A stretch of 64,000 nt of DNA from Halomonas sp. TA22. GTDB lineage: Bacteria > Pseudomonadota > Gammaproteobacteria > Pseudomonadales > Halomonadaceae. The position numbers were made by a program, and so were the translations under genes. Of this stretch, positions 35,640 through 44,798 are shown one piece after another. The stretch lies in the NCBI RefSeq assembly GCF_013009075.1, contig NZ_CP053108.1, positions 744,001 through 808,000 on the forward strand. Direction: 5' to 3'. Within the stretch, counting starts at the first letter, position 1, and each line of letters opens with the position of its first letter. The notes beneath the pieces were generated by a model that had not been told where the DNA came from, searched no databases, and was given only the letters and a program-made list of their open reading frames with translations.

Positions 35640-36406
35640 CGGTGCATCCCGGGCGGGCGAGCCCAGTGGAGCAGGAAGCGGCTCGGCCAGTGGCGTGTGA
35701 AGGTCACCCCGTCGAGCCCCGCCTGCGCTGCCAGCGTACGCGCCTCAGGCAGCGTCAACGCGGCGCGCACCGATCGCATGCCATCCACATGCACCACCCG
35801 GGAGGCCGACAGCAGCCGTGTGCCCAGATAGGCGAGACCATAGCCGGCACGATTGCGGATCAGGTCACTGATGAGCAAGTGATCGGCGCAATCGGCAAGC
35901 TGTCCGAGTAGCGCCACGACCTGCTCGTCATCCAGATGGTGGAGGAATAGGGTCGAGGTGACGATATCGTAGTGGCGTGGAACCGGTTCGGTGAGCACGT
36001 CCAGCTCGAAGAAGGTGACCGGCACCTTGGCGCGTTGCGCCGCCTGGGCGGCGAAATCAAGCGCGGTGGGGCTGATGTCACAGCCCTCGACCTGCAGGTC
36101 GAGCCCGGCTCGACGTGCGCGGCGAACAAGAGAGATCGCCACATCACCGCCTCCGGTCGCGACGTCCAGTAGCGAGAGCGTCCGGCTCTGGCGAGTCTTG
36201 GCGATACGTGCAATGGATGGCCATAGCGCCGCCGCCGTTCGGCTAACGTTGTTGATGCGACGCAACCCGTGTAGCGCCCTCTGGTGAGCCCGATCATCGA
36301 TATCGGGGTCATCCATCAACTCGCCTTCGAGTCGACGCCGTGCAAGCGACGTGATCATGTCCGTATGTCCGTCGTTATGGAGTGGTGGGCTATCCAAGCC
36401 CTGCAT
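35636..36406 (-). CDS. SAM-dependent methyltransferase of the polyketide operon
   Basis: The 256-residue protein has the class I methyltransferase signature LSLLDVATGGGDVAISLVRR (SAM site), then CDISPTALDFA and STLFLHHLDDEQV. It likely methylates the oxygen or carbon of the polyketide made by the downstream synthase. It is the first gene of the operon. The start at 36406 has no good ribosome site; an internal ATG at 36358 (ITSLARRRLEGELM) is a real alternative. Confidence 0.87.
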   Translation of the reverse strand: MQGLDSPPLHNDGHTDMITSLARRRLEGELMDDPDIDDRAHQRALHGLRRINNVSRTAAALWPSIARIAKTRQSRTLSLLDVATGGGDVAISLVRRARRAGLDLQVEGCDISPTALDFAAQAAQRAKVPVTFFELDVLTEPVPRHYDIVTSTLFLHHLDDEQVVALLGQLADCADHLLISDLIRNRAGYGLAYLGTRLLSASRVVHVDGMRSVRAALTLPEARTLAAQAGLDGVTFTRHWPSRFLLHWARPPGMHR

Positions 36407-36486
36407 TCACTATCGTAACCTCTGCCGCTACGGTCAAGCCGCGTCATAAGGCAGACAGGTAGAAAACTAGGCAGGTACGAAGCGAA

Positions 36487-36511
36487 ACGGGCAGACCCAT
36501 GGCCTGCCCGT
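36487..36511 (-). terminator. hairpin downstream of the PLDc_N protein gene
   Basis: Eight-base perfect arms (ACGGGCAG and CTGCCCGT) with a nine-base loop, followed on the minus strand by TTTCGCTTCG. A modest terminator between two genes on the same strand. Confidence 0.5.
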
Positions 36512-36535
36512 GTGCAAGATCGATACCGCGTCAGG

Positions 36536-36715
36536 CTATCCCTTTGGCCCCAACAGCATCCAGAGGATCAAGCCACCCAGGGGAAAGGCCAGCAGGATGA
36601 CGACCCACAGCAGCTTGGCGATCGGCCCCGCACCGCTCTTGACCACCTTGACGATTGCCCAGACGACGATGATCAACCAGATCAGGCCCAACAAGCCGCC
36701 TACTTCAATTCCCAT
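36536..36715 (-). CDS. 59-residue PLDc_N-type membrane protein
   Basis: This short protein begins MGIEVGGLLGLIWLIIVVWA and contains two hydrophobic helices joined by KVVKSGAGPIAKLLW, then LGGLILWMLLGPKG, matching the PLDc_N (phospholipase D nuclease N-terminal) small-membrane-protein pattern. AAGGAG eight bases before the ATG supports it. Such stand-alone PLDc_N proteins lack any nuclease domain and are of unknown role. It is isolated between a terminator and the helicase gene. Confidence 0.85.
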   Translation of the reverse strand: MGIEVGGLLGLIWLIIVVWAIVKVVKSGAGPIAKLLWVVILLAFPLGGLILWMLLGPKG

Positions 36716-36784
36716 AGTGCATACTCCTTATGCAGTTCAACGGGTTAGCCACTCTAGGGAAGCATAGCTCGGGCTGGGATACAA

Positions 36785-39112
36785 TCACGTTGCTGCGACC
36801 CGCCACCAGCTGGGCAGCATCGCCCGCACCTCGCCACGGGCGAAGCGGTCATCCATCAGCACCACCACCCCACGATCCTCAGGCCCCCTGATCACCCGCC
36901 CGGCAGCCTGTACCACCTTGGTCAGGCCTGGGACGCGATAGGTGTAGTCGTCGCCACGACCGAAGCGCGCCTGGAGACGCGCCTTGAGTTGCTCGTTGAC
37001 CGGGTCGAAAGGCGGCAGGCCCAGCGTGGCGACAAAGGCACCGATCAGCCGGTCGCCGGGTAGGTCGATCCCCTCGCCGAAGGCGCCACCCAGCACTGCA
37101 AATCCGATACCTTGGCCGCCCGGCACGAAGCCGTCGATAAAGGCCTGTCGCTCGACCTCCCGCATGCCGCGGGTCTGCTCCCAGACGGGAATGTCCCCAT
37201 GCCCCTCGCGAAAGTGCGCCAGCACCGCCTTGAGGTAGGCGAAGCTGCTGAAAAAGGCCAGGTAGTTACCCGGCAGGTGCCGATACTGAGCGGCCAGCAC
37301 GGCAATGATCGGGGCGATGGAGGCGTCGCGCTGAGAAAAGCGGGTGGAGATGTCGCTTCTGATGCGCACCTCGAGCTGCTCCTCGGCGAAGGGTGACGCC
37401 ACCTCGAGCCAGGGCGCATCATTGGGCAGGCCGAGCAGGTCGCGGTAGTAGCGAGCCGGGCTCAGGGTGGCAGAGAACAGCACCGTAGCGTGCGTGGCCG
37501 CCAGGCGCGGCGCGAGGAAATCCGCTGGCACCAGGTTGCGCAGGGTTAGCACTGCCCGGCCTCGCCCGTGGCGCATCACATCGAACAGCGAATGCTCGCC
37601 GAAGCGCTCCGCCAGCCGGCACAGATGCAGCGCCTCGAACAGAAATTCCTGCAGCGCCGAATCGGTGCTGGCGCGCTCGGCAAGATAGTCGCTGATCGCG
37701 GAAGTGGCCTGCTGCAGGGCATTGAGCATGCGCTGTGGGGGCTCGTCGAGCACCCGATAAGCGGGCACATCGCCAAGACCCACCGCCTCGTCATGGAGCT
37801 TTACTGACTTGCCAAGCTCGCTCCAGCAACGAGAGACCCGCTCCAGCGCACTCTTCAGCACGGCGGGAGCGCAGCGGCGCAACGCAGTGAGACGTTGCTG
37901 ATCGAGCGTTGCGCTGAACATGCCACGAGCACGCTCGACGAGGTTGTGTGCCTCGTCCACCAGCACGCCGACACGCCAGTGGTTGAGCTGAGTCAGGCCA
38001 TGCAACATGGCGTTGAGATCGAAATAGTGGTTGACGTCGCCCACCACCAGATCGCACCAGCGGGCCAACTCCTGACCCAAGTAGTAGGGGCAGACCTGAT
38101 GGGCAAGCGCCACTTCGCGCAGCGCCTCGCGATCGAGCCAGCCTCGCGTCACGGCCGCCTGCCGCGCCACCGGAAGGCGGTCGTAGAAGCCGCGCGCCAG
38201 CGGGCAGGCATCGCCCTGACACGCCTTATCCGGATGTTCGCACGCTTTGTCGCGGGCGATCAGCTCCAGCACCCGCAGCTCGGCCTGTCCCGCCGCATCT
38301 CGGGGCGGCGCGTCATGCGGCACAAAGCCCAGCGTAGCGAGCGACTCGAGCGCCAAGCGACGCCCCGGGGTCTTCATGGTCAAGAAGAAGAGTCGATCCA
38401 GCGACTGACGCGGCATGGCGGTGAGCATCGGGAACAGCGTGCCGAGCGTCTTGCCGATGCCGGTGGGTGCCTGCAGCATCAGACAACGCCCGGTGCTTGC
38501 CGCCTTGTAGACGCTTTCCGCCAGCTCGCGCTGGCCCCGGCGAAACTGCGGATGGGGGAAGGTAAGCGACACAAGCGCGGTATCGCGACGCACGCGGTGC
38601 TCGGCCTCCTGCCGGGCCCACGCCAGGAATCGCCGGCACTGCTCGGCAAGAAACACCTCCAGCGCATCGCTGCTGGCCCGTTCGGTGAGCACGGTTTCGC
38701 GGCCACTGCCGATCTCTAGATAGACCAGCGCCAGGGTCACCTCCTCGAGCTTACGTTCGCGACACAGTAATGCCCCATAAAGTCGCACCTGTGCCCAGTG
38801 CAGGACACGCTGGTTACCGGCCATGCGGCGCAGGTCGCCTCGATGGGTCTTGACCTCCTCAAGGCGGTTGGCGATAGGATCGTAGCCATCGGCGCGCCCA
38901 GCGACGACGAGCACGTCCTCAGTCTCCGGGCCCGCTCGGTATTCGCCGGAGAGGGGCAATTCGGCGAGATAGGCCTCGCCGCGTCGCTCAGCGACCAGCA
39001 GATGCCCTGCCATCCCCTCCTGGGCGGTGGGTGAAGGGGTAAAGCGATGGTCCAGGTCACCGCTACGGGCGGTAAACTCACACAACGCTCGTACCGCCAC
39101 CCGGTAGATCAC
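36785..39112 (-). CDS. XPD/DinG-like ATP-dependent DNA helicase
   Basis: The 775-residue helicase has Walker A APTGIGKT (Lys221), the DEAH box (386-389, LVDEAHNLVERARG) and between them cysteines (ACEHPDKACQGDACPL and QVCPYY) placed like the iron-sulfur cluster of XPD-family enzymes. A PD-(D/E)XK-like region at residues 1-160 (LEEVKTHRGDLRR) precedes it. Translation probably begins at GTG (39112), which overlaps the FAN1-type nuclease stop (GTGA). The two proteins likely act together on damaged or crosslinked DNA. Confidence 0.88.
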   Translation of the reverse strand: MIYRVAVRALCEFTARSGDLDHRFTPSPTAQEGMAGHLLVAERRGEAYLAELPLSGEYRAGPETEDVLVVAGRADGYDPIANRLEEVKTHRGDLRRMAGNQRVLHWAQVRLYGALLCRERKLEEVTLALVYLEIGSGRETVLTERASSDALEVFLAEQCRRFLAWARQEAEHRVRRDTALVSLTFPHPQFRRGQRELAESVYKAASTGRCLMLQAPTGIGKTLGTLFPMLTAMPRQSLDRLFFLTMKTPGRRLALESLATLGFVPHDAPPRDAAGQAELRVLELIARDKACEHPDKACQGDACPLARGFYDRLPVARQAAVTRGWLDREALREVALAHQVCPYYLGQELARWCDLVVGDVNHYFDLNAMLHGLTQLNHWRVGVLVDEAHNLVERARGMFSATLDQQRLTALRRCAPAVLKSALERVSRCWSELGKSVKLHDEAVGLGDVPAYRVLDEPPQRMLNALQQATSAISDYLAERASTDSALQEFLFEALHLCRLAERFGEHSLFDVMRHGRGRAVLTLRNLVPADFLAPRLAATHATVLFSATLSPARYYRDLLGLPNDAPWLEVASPFAEEQLEVRIRSDISTRFSQRDASIAPIIAVLAAQYRHLPGNYLAFFSSFAYLKAVLAHFREGHGDIPVWEQTRGMREVERQAFIDGFVPGGQGIGFAVLGGAFGEGIDLPGDRLIGAFVATLGLPPFDPVNEQLKARLQARFGRGDDYTYRVPGLTKVVQAAGRVIRGPEDRGVVVLMDDRFARGEVRAMLPSWWRVAAT

Positions 39113-40815
39113 GTCGTCGGCCCCACACTCGACGCCTCTTGCCAGCGCACGTGGCAGACCGTGACCGGGATGCCATGTTCTTGGAAGTAAGCCAGCCAGC
39201 GGCGCTGGTTGTCCTGCAGGCGATCCCCCGGCCCCTTGACCTCGATCAGCCGATAGCGCTGCCCCTCCGTTCGCGCAGGCCATAACTGGATCAGGTCAGG
39301 CAGCCCCGCCCGATTGGCCTTGAGATCGTCCAACAGTCGCGAAAACAGCGACTTCAGGTGGGCTGCCGGCAGACACGCCAGGGTATGCTCGAGCAACGAC
39401 TCGTCGAGCACTCCCCAATGCACGAAAGACGACGCCAGGCCATGCTTGGCGCGGTAAGTGTCGCGAATGGTCTGTCGATAGCGACCATCGTCCAGCTCCG
39501 CCAGGCAGGTTGCGAATATCTCGCCACGCCGCGTCACGAAGTCCTCGCGGTAGAGGTCCGCCGGCGCCGCCTGAAAGGGATGGAAGAAGGCTCCCGGCAA
39601 GGGGGCAAAGATCGCCCGCCAGCACAGCAGGCCAAATAGCCCGCCGATCAGCGTATTCTCGACGTAACGCACCGGCGCCTGCGCATTGCCCAGATGCTCG
39701 CATACCGCCGCCTCGACACCCCCTGCCAGGGGTCTTGGCAGCGCCAGATCGAGCCGCTCGGTCTCGACCCCGGTTGCTTCCATTAGCTTGCAGGCAGGCA
39801 GCCCCAGGCGGCGGTGCAGCCTCGGCACGATGCGCAGGAGATGCTGCATTTCGGCTTCGCCACAGGAGGCGGCGAGGGCCTGCTCAGCGAGCATCAAGGC
39901 TTGGCGGTAGTTGCCGTGCCGCTCGAGCACCCGGACCTCCCGAACCCGCGCCTCGGGATAGGTGCAGCCGCGGTAGATCTCAAGCGCCATGTCACTCTCG
40001 TCACGCCTCTCCGCCTCGCGGGCGAGCTGGAACAGCAGCTTGGCCCGGCGTGATGCCAGCCAGGTATTGTCAGACGGTGGCGGGACGTCCTGCCACACCG
40101 CCTCGAGCGGCTCGGCGGCCTCGAAACGCTCGCGCAGCCGGTGCAGATGCAGATAGGCATCGACCTCCTCGCGGTGCTGGAAGGCCCGCGATTCGACATT
40201 GAACTCGACACGCTCGAAGCGCTGCAGCCCAAGCTCGGTCAGCACGAACTCCGCCCAGTCCTGACGCAGATTGCCGAAGAACATCAAGCGCAGTCGGTCG
40301 CTGGTCGCTGCCGATGTCAGAGCCACCACCTGATCCGGCGCCTGGGGCCACCAGCGTGAGAACGAACGGGGTTCGTTCAGCAAGGGACGAAGGGTGTCGA
40401 GAAGCACTGCCTTGGCGCTACTGGCGGAGAGGCCGGCGTCGGCAATGGCATCACCCAACGCTCGGTTGATCTCGGCCTTGGTCAGCAAGCGAAACAGTGT
40501 ATCGAGATCGAGGGAGGGATCCTCCTCCACCCACCCCTGAGCGAAAAGCGGGGCAAGGGCAGTGTCGGTATCGCCAATTTCGACGTAGCTCAACTTGGCG
40601 GTGCGAAACTGGCTGCCCTTGCGCATGATCATGCGCACCAGCAGTGCCTGGGCAGGCTCGGGCAACTCATTGAATGTCGCGACGACATGGCACTCGCTCA
40701 GCAGGTCGCCGTAGCGCTCGGCAACCCAGGCCAGCACGAAGCGGAAGTTCTTGAGGTAGTAGAGCGGGTCGTCGAGCGACGCCGTGACCGGGGACGCGGC
40801 CGAAATACTGTTCAT
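39109..40815 (-). CDS. FAN1-type VRR-NUC nuclease
   Basis: The 568-residue protein starts with the ending of a conserved region (DDPLYYLKNFRFVLAWVAERY) and closes with a VRR-NUC domain: GLPDLIQLW, Glu525-Val-Lys527 in LIEVKGPGDRLQDNQ, and HGIPVTVCHVRW. This layout is that of bacterial FAN1 homologues such as the one studied in Pseudomonas aeruginosa (about 560 residues), which cut branched DNA and help repair interstrand crosslinks. It overlaps the helicase gene by four bases and follows the YihY-family gene by about 50. Confidence 0.92.
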   Translation of the reverse strand: MNSISAASPVTASLDDPLYYLKNFRFVLAWVAERYGDLLSECHVVATFNELPEPAQALLVRMIMRKGSQFRTAKLSYVEIGDTDTALAPLFAQGWVEEDPSLDLDTLFRLLTKAEINRALGDAIADAGLSASSAKAVLLDTLRPLLNEPRSFSRWWPQAPDQVVALTSAATSDRLRLMFFGNLRQDWAEFVLTELGLQRFERVEFNVESRAFQHREEVDAYLHLHRLRERFEAAEPLEAVWQDVPPPSDNTWLASRRAKLLFQLAREAERRDESDMALEIYRGCTYPEARVREVRVLERHGNYRQALMLAEQALAASCGEAEMQHLLRIVPRLHRRLGLPACKLMEATGVETERLDLALPRPLAGGVEAAVCEHLGNAQAPVRYVENTLIGGLFGLLCWRAIFAPLPGAFFHPFQAAPADLYREDFVTRRGEIFATCLAELDDGRYRQTIRDTYRAKHGLASSFVHWGVLDESLLEHTLACLPAAHLKSLFSRLLDDLKANRAGLPDLIQLWPARTEGQRYRLIEVKGPGDRLQDNQRRWLAYFQEHGIPVTVCHVRWQEASSVGPTT

Positions 40816-40865
40816 TTATCCATGATAGCAACTCTCACCCACCTCGGCGAGCATGCCGACAAGGC

Positions 40866-41900
40866 CTAATCGGGGGGGGGCGTCTTGCTCCAGCGCCGGC
40901 TGGGTTCACGCTTTTCGCCGAGCGTATCCGCCACATAGGCGCCGCGCTGGCCCATCGGCTTGGGTTCGCCGGTGGTGGTGTCCTTGCGTGTCTGACGCTC
41001 CATCTCGCCATTGAGCTCCCCCCCTACGAGCACGATCAGCGAGGAGATCCAGAACCACAACAATAGCACCACCACCGCTCCCAGCGAGCCGTAGATCTCG
41101 GTGAAGTTGGGGGCGAAACGCACATAGAGCGACAGCCCTACCGAAGCGATCAGCCACAGCAGCGTCGCCGTGACGGTGCCGACACTGGTCCACTCCCAGC
41201 GCGGCGCGGCGCGGGAGGGCGCGAAGCGATAGAGCGCCGCAATGACGAACATCATCACCAGCAGCAGCACCGGCCAGCGCAGCAGGTTGACCAGCGTCAC
41301 GATCGGCCCCTCGAGCGCCAGGGTGCTTATCGTGAGCGGCACCAGGGCGATGAAGGCAATGGTCAGGGGCGGCATGACGATCAGTCCCAGGGTGAGCAAC
41401 ACCACGGTGAGCACCTTGCGCAGCAGGCTGCGATTCTCCTCCTCGCCATAGACGATGTTGAGCCCCATGATCAGCCCCCGTACGCCCTTGGAGGCGACGA
41501 ACATGGCCACCACGATACTGATGAAAGCCGCGAGGCTGAGCCCGGCACCGGTATTGTCACTGATCTCGTTGGCCTGCTCGCGAATGATCGAGGCGGCACC
41601 CGGAGGAAGGAACTGCGTCAGCTCGCCGATCTGTCGAGCGATATCGAGAGGATCGAGTACCAGCGCCCAGACCGAGATGATCGCAGCGAGGGCGGGGAAC
41701 AGCGACAGCAGGGCGTAGAAGGCCACTCCCGCGGCCAGCAGGGTGATCCGATCGTCCGACATTTCGTACTTGACCCGCCACAGGATGTCCCACCAGCCCA
41801 TCCGCGGAATGTCGCTTGGCTGTTCGGCCTTTCGGCCTCGCCGTTCTCTTGCCCGCTCGTCTGCCACCCGCTTCTCCCGACTTCCCTTGATCATTGCCAT
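40866..41900 (-). CDS. YihY/BrkB-family membrane protein
   Basis: The 344-residue protein has about six membrane helices with the YihY motifs DRITLLAAGVAFYALLSLFPALAA, FVASKGVRGLIMGLNIVYGEEE and YGSLGAVVVLLLWFWISSLIVLVGGELNGEME. Despite the old label of ribonuclease BN, this family is of uncertain function. The C-terminal tail is charged and ends in three prolines encoded by a run of eight C. It begins nine bases after the protease gene stop. Confidence 0.9.
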   Translation of the reverse strand: MAMIKGSREKRVADERARERRGRKAEQPSDIPRMGWWDILWRVKYEMSDDRITLLAAGVAFYALLSLFPALAAIISVWALVLDPLDIARQIGELTQFLPPGAASIIREQANEISDNTGAGLSLAAFISIVVAMFVASKGVRGLIMGLNIVYGEEENRSLLRKVLTVVLLTLGLIVMPPLTIAFIALVPLTISTLALEGPIVTLVNLLRWPVLLLVMMFVIAALYRFAPSRAAPRWEWTSVGTVTATLLWLIASVGLSLYVRFAPNFTEIYGSLGAVVVLLLWFWISSLIVLVGGELNGEMERQTRKDTTTGEPKPMGQRGAYVADTLGEKREPSRRWSKTPPPD

Positions 41901-41909
41901 GCACGTCCA

Positions 41910-42428
41910 TCAGCGCTGGGCTGGCCTGAGCACCATCTCGGGACCGCGTATCTCGATATCGAAGCGGTTGAGAAAGCTCATTCCCAGCAGGGCGGTATCC
42001 CCGCCCATGCCGGGATTGATCGAGCCCCGCAGGTCGAGGGCCGTCAATCCCCCCAGGCTGACCTGATCGAGTTCGGTCAGAAACCCTTCGACCATGCCAT
42101 TGGCGGTATGGAACGAGGCGCTGCGGCCAGGCTCGAGCCCCAACTGCTCGGCAAGCTCTGACGACACCGAGACGTAGGTAGCGCCGGTATCGATCAGAAA
42201 CTCCACCGGCTCGCCATTGATACGCCCTGTCGCCACGAAATGACCGGACATGTTACGCTGCAGGGTCACCGGCTCGTCACCCTCCGTCAGGTGAACCAGG
42301 TTGGCGTTGGGGTTGCGCCGCTCCTCGAGCACGCCCTGAAACCACCAGGTCCCCATGGCCAGGGTCAGCATCCAGAATAGCAACATCATGCCAAGCCCGG
42401 CCCGCCGCAATGATTTGTCGTCGCTCAT
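41910..42428 (-). CDS. retropepsin-like membrane-anchored aspartic protease
   Basis: The 172-residue protein has one N-terminal membrane helix (residues 10-32) and a clan AA protease domain with the catalytic Asp80 in FLIDTGATYVSVS, then ALLGMSFLNRFDIEI. It should be a single-domain dimeric protease facing the periplasm. GGAGG before the ATG at 42428 fixes the start; the frame upstream lacks family similarity. It is the first gene of a likely four-gene operon leading to the YihY-family protein, FAN1-type nuclease and helicase. Confidence 0.88.
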   Translation of the reverse strand: MSDDKSLRRAGLGMMLLFWMLTLAMGTWWFQGVLEERRNPNANLVHLTEGDEPVTLQRNMSGHFVATGRINGEPVEFLIDTGATYVSVSSELAEQLGLEPGRSASFHTANGMVEGFLTELDQVSLGGLTALDLRGSINPGMGGDTALLGMSFLNRFDIEIRGPEMVLRPAQR

Positions 42429-42590
42429 ATCGCCCTCCGGCAGGCCAGCATCAGTGCTCATTAACCAGCTTAGCCTGTTGCAGCAGGCGCTTGGTGACAA
42501 GCATAGCGCCATGTTCACTGAAGTGAGCTATTCGACCATAGGCGCTGCGAATCATCCCGGCACGCTTCGGGGAAATGAGTGGTATAACGA

Positions 42591-42607
42591 TGCATAGATT
42601 CTATACA
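42591..42607. promoter_or_regulatory. near-perfect palindrome upstream of the flavin reductase gene
   Basis: TGCATAGATTCTATACA is a 17-base inverted repeat around a central T, with one mismatched pair. It is 25-41 bases ahead of the predicted start and may be an operator. Confidence 0.35.
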
Positions 42608-42631
42608 TAAGCCCTGACTGACGAGGTGCAT

Positions 42632-43246
42632 GTGAGCGACGATACACTCTCAGCCGATGCTCTGGACACCGGCACACTCTATCGCCTTTTTACTGGCACC
42701 ATTGCGCCACGCCCTATCGCCTGGGTATCGAGCATCGACAGCCGAGGCAATGCCAACCTGGCACCATTTTCATTCTTCAACGTCGCAAGCGTCGATCCGC
42801 CGATCCTGGCCTTCGCTCCTCTGCTCAGCGCTGGCGGACACGCCAAGGACACCACGCGTAATCTCGACGAAGTCAGGGAGTGCGTCATCCATATCGGTGG
42901 CGAGCGGCTGGCACAGGCCCTGAACGCCACCAGCGCTCCACTCGCGCGCGATGAGGATGAGTTCGTCCACGCCGGTTTGACCAAGGTCGCGTTTGGCGGC
43001 CTCAAGGTCCCGCGAATCGCCGAAGCGCCAGTGGCCTTTGGCTGCCGGGTACGCGAGGTGATGCACTTCGGCGACCGACCGATGGCGGGGAACCTGGTAC
43101 TGGCCGAAGTGGTATTGATTCATGCCAGTGCCGACGTCTGGGACGGACGCCATGTCAGCATCGAGGCGCTCCAGCCCATCGGTCGAATGGCCGGCGCGGA
43201 CTACAGCCGCTGCACCGATCTGTTCGCGCTACCGCGTCCGATCTAA
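42632..43246 (+). CDS. flavin reductase-like (flavoredoxin) protein
   Basis: The 204-residue protein has the FMN-binding split-barrel pattern: GTIAPRPIAWVSSIDSRG, NLAPFSFFNVASVDPP and GNLVLAEVVLIHASADVWDG. It binds FMN and may reduce flavin or a small substrate. A GTG at 42632 preceded by GAGG gives the best start (SDDTLSADAL); another GTG six bases upstream is also in frame. A palindrome lies upstream. Confidence 0.87.
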   Translation: MSDDTLSADALDTGTLYRLFTGTIAPRPIAWVSSIDSRGNANLAPFSFFNVASVDPPILAFAPLLSAGGHAKDTTRNLDEVRECVIHIGGERLAQALNATSAPLARDEDEFVHAGLTKVAFGGLKVPRIAEAPVAFGCRVREVMHFGDRPMAGNLVLAEVVLIHASADVWDGRHVSIEALQPIGRMAGADYSRCTDLFALPRPI

Positions 43247-43275
43247 ACACCGTCTCGCTATTCGCCAGCAGCGGT

Positions 43276-44625
43276 CTATTCTCCAGCCAAGGTTCGGCGG
43301 ATACGCGGCTGCCACGCCTCGGCGGTGCGTTGGCCGCGGCGCTGGTCCACCGCCAGGCAGATCAGGATGGCGACGGCGAACAACACCGCGCAGAGCAAGA
43401 TCGAGGCCTGCAGCCCTACCACCGACTGCAGCAGGCCCAAGCCGACGATACCGAGCACGCCGGCCAGTTTGTTGGCCAGCCCCCAGAAGCCGAAGAACTC
43501 CGCGGACTTCTCGAGTGGCGAGAACAGCCCGACCAGAGCACGGCTGGCGGACTGGCTCGACCCCAGGCTAAGTCCGGCCAGGCACCCCACGACCAGAAAC
43601 AGGTGCTGGGCCTGCCAGTCGAGCCCGAAGCTAGTATTGAGATAAGTCGTGACTTCAGGGGTCGCCCAGATCGCCAATATCGCCGCCACCCACAGCAGCA
43701 GGGTGCCGATATAGGTGACCTTGGCGCCGATGCGGTCCTGCAGGAAGCCGAACCCCAGCGCGCCAGCCGCGGCAGTGATCTGCACGATGATGAACATGAT
43801 ATTGCGGATCGACTCGTCCCAGCCGATCACCTGGGCGCCATAGATGAACGCGAAGGCGATGATGATATAGACCCCGGCCATCGAGAAGAGCAGCGAAATC
43901 AGAAACACCCCCAGGTCGCGAAACTTTCGCAGTTCCGCGATCGTATCCTTGACCCGCTGCAGGGCGATACTGAGATAGCGTTTGCCCGGCGGTAGAGGTT
44001 GGGGCTTGCCGCGCTCCCTGAGCCACAGGAAGGTAGGAATCGCCGTGATCAGGAAGAAACCCGCCGCAAAGGGACCCACCCAGCGGATGCGCTCGAAGTT
44101 TTCCGCAGTGGCCTCGCCCAGTACCAGCAGGGTGAAACCGGCGGCGAACAAACCGCCGATATAGCCCAGCGCCCAGCCGAAGCCGGAGATCTTGCCGAGA
44201 TCCTCGGGCGGACCGAGATCGGGCAGGAAGGCGGCAATGAACGACTCCCCCATCGAGTAGGCGTAGTTGGAAAGCGTGATCAGCAGAAGCCCGAGCACCA
44301 CATAGCCGGGCGCCACGAAGTATAGCATGGCCGTGGTGGCGACCGTGGCCAGGTAGCTGGCGAACAGGAAGCGCTTCTTGGCCGCGGCGAAATCCATCAC
44401 CGCACCGCACACGGGCCCGCTGATCACCACCATCAGGTAGCTCACGGCAAGCGCCAGGCTCCATAGCAAGTTAGCCAGGCGATACTCATCGCCACGATCC
44501 CCGACAATAACGGTAGTGAACAACTCACCGAAGACCACGGTGATGATCAGCAGCGTGTAGGCCTGGTTGGCGAAATCGAACATCGCCCAACCGACGATTT
44601 CCCGACGCGACGCACGTGCTTGCAT
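43276..44625 (-). CDS. UMF1/Atg22-like MFS transporter
   Basis: The 449-residue protein has about twelve membrane helices and the UMF1/Atg22 features GWAMFDFANQAYTLLIITVVF at the N-terminus and SRALVGLFSPLEKSAEFFGF near residue 370. Fungal Atg22 exports amino acids from the vacuole; bacterial relatives are uncharacterised exporters. GGGAG before the ATG supports the start. It is convergent with the flavin reductase gene, about 30 bases apart. Confidence 0.9.
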   Translation of the reverse strand: MQARASRREIVGWAMFDFANQAYTLLIITVVFGELFTTVIVGDRGDEYRLANLLWSLALAVSYLMVVISGPVCGAVMDFAAAKKRFLFASYLATVATTAMLYFVAPGYVVLGLLLITLSNYAYSMGESFIAAFLPDLGPPEDLGKISGFGWALGYIGGLFAAGFTLLVLGEATAENFERIRWVGPFAAGFFLITAIPTFLWLRERGKPQPLPPGKRYLSIALQRVKDTIAELRKFRDLGVFLISLLFSMAGVYIIIAFAFIYGAQVIGWDESIRNIMFIIVQITAAAGALGFGFLQDRIGAKVTYIGTLLLWVAAILAIWATPEVTTYLNTSFGLDWQAQHLFLVVGCLAGLSLGSSQSASRALVGLFSPLEKSAEFFGFWGLANKLAGVLGIVGLGLLQSVVGLQASILLCAVLFAVAILICLAVDQRRGQRTAEAWQPRIRRTLAGE

Positions 44626-44798
44626 GATGACTCCCGTTTCTCTGGCCCGCGCGGCCTCTGCGAGGCATTTTCGTGCGAAGGCTTATATTGCCGATTGGTG
44701 ATTAAAGCATCAAAAGCCTTTATATTGCTCGTCGACGACTACCTGGCGACTGCCGGCGGCCGTGATCGATCTCTCCTCTCTCGTACAAGGACTATCCC

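Noticed and set aside
40868-40878. Run of eight G bases at the end of the YihY-family gene as a phase-variable tract
   Set aside because: It affects only the last few residues (PPPD) of the protein, so slippage would hardly change function.
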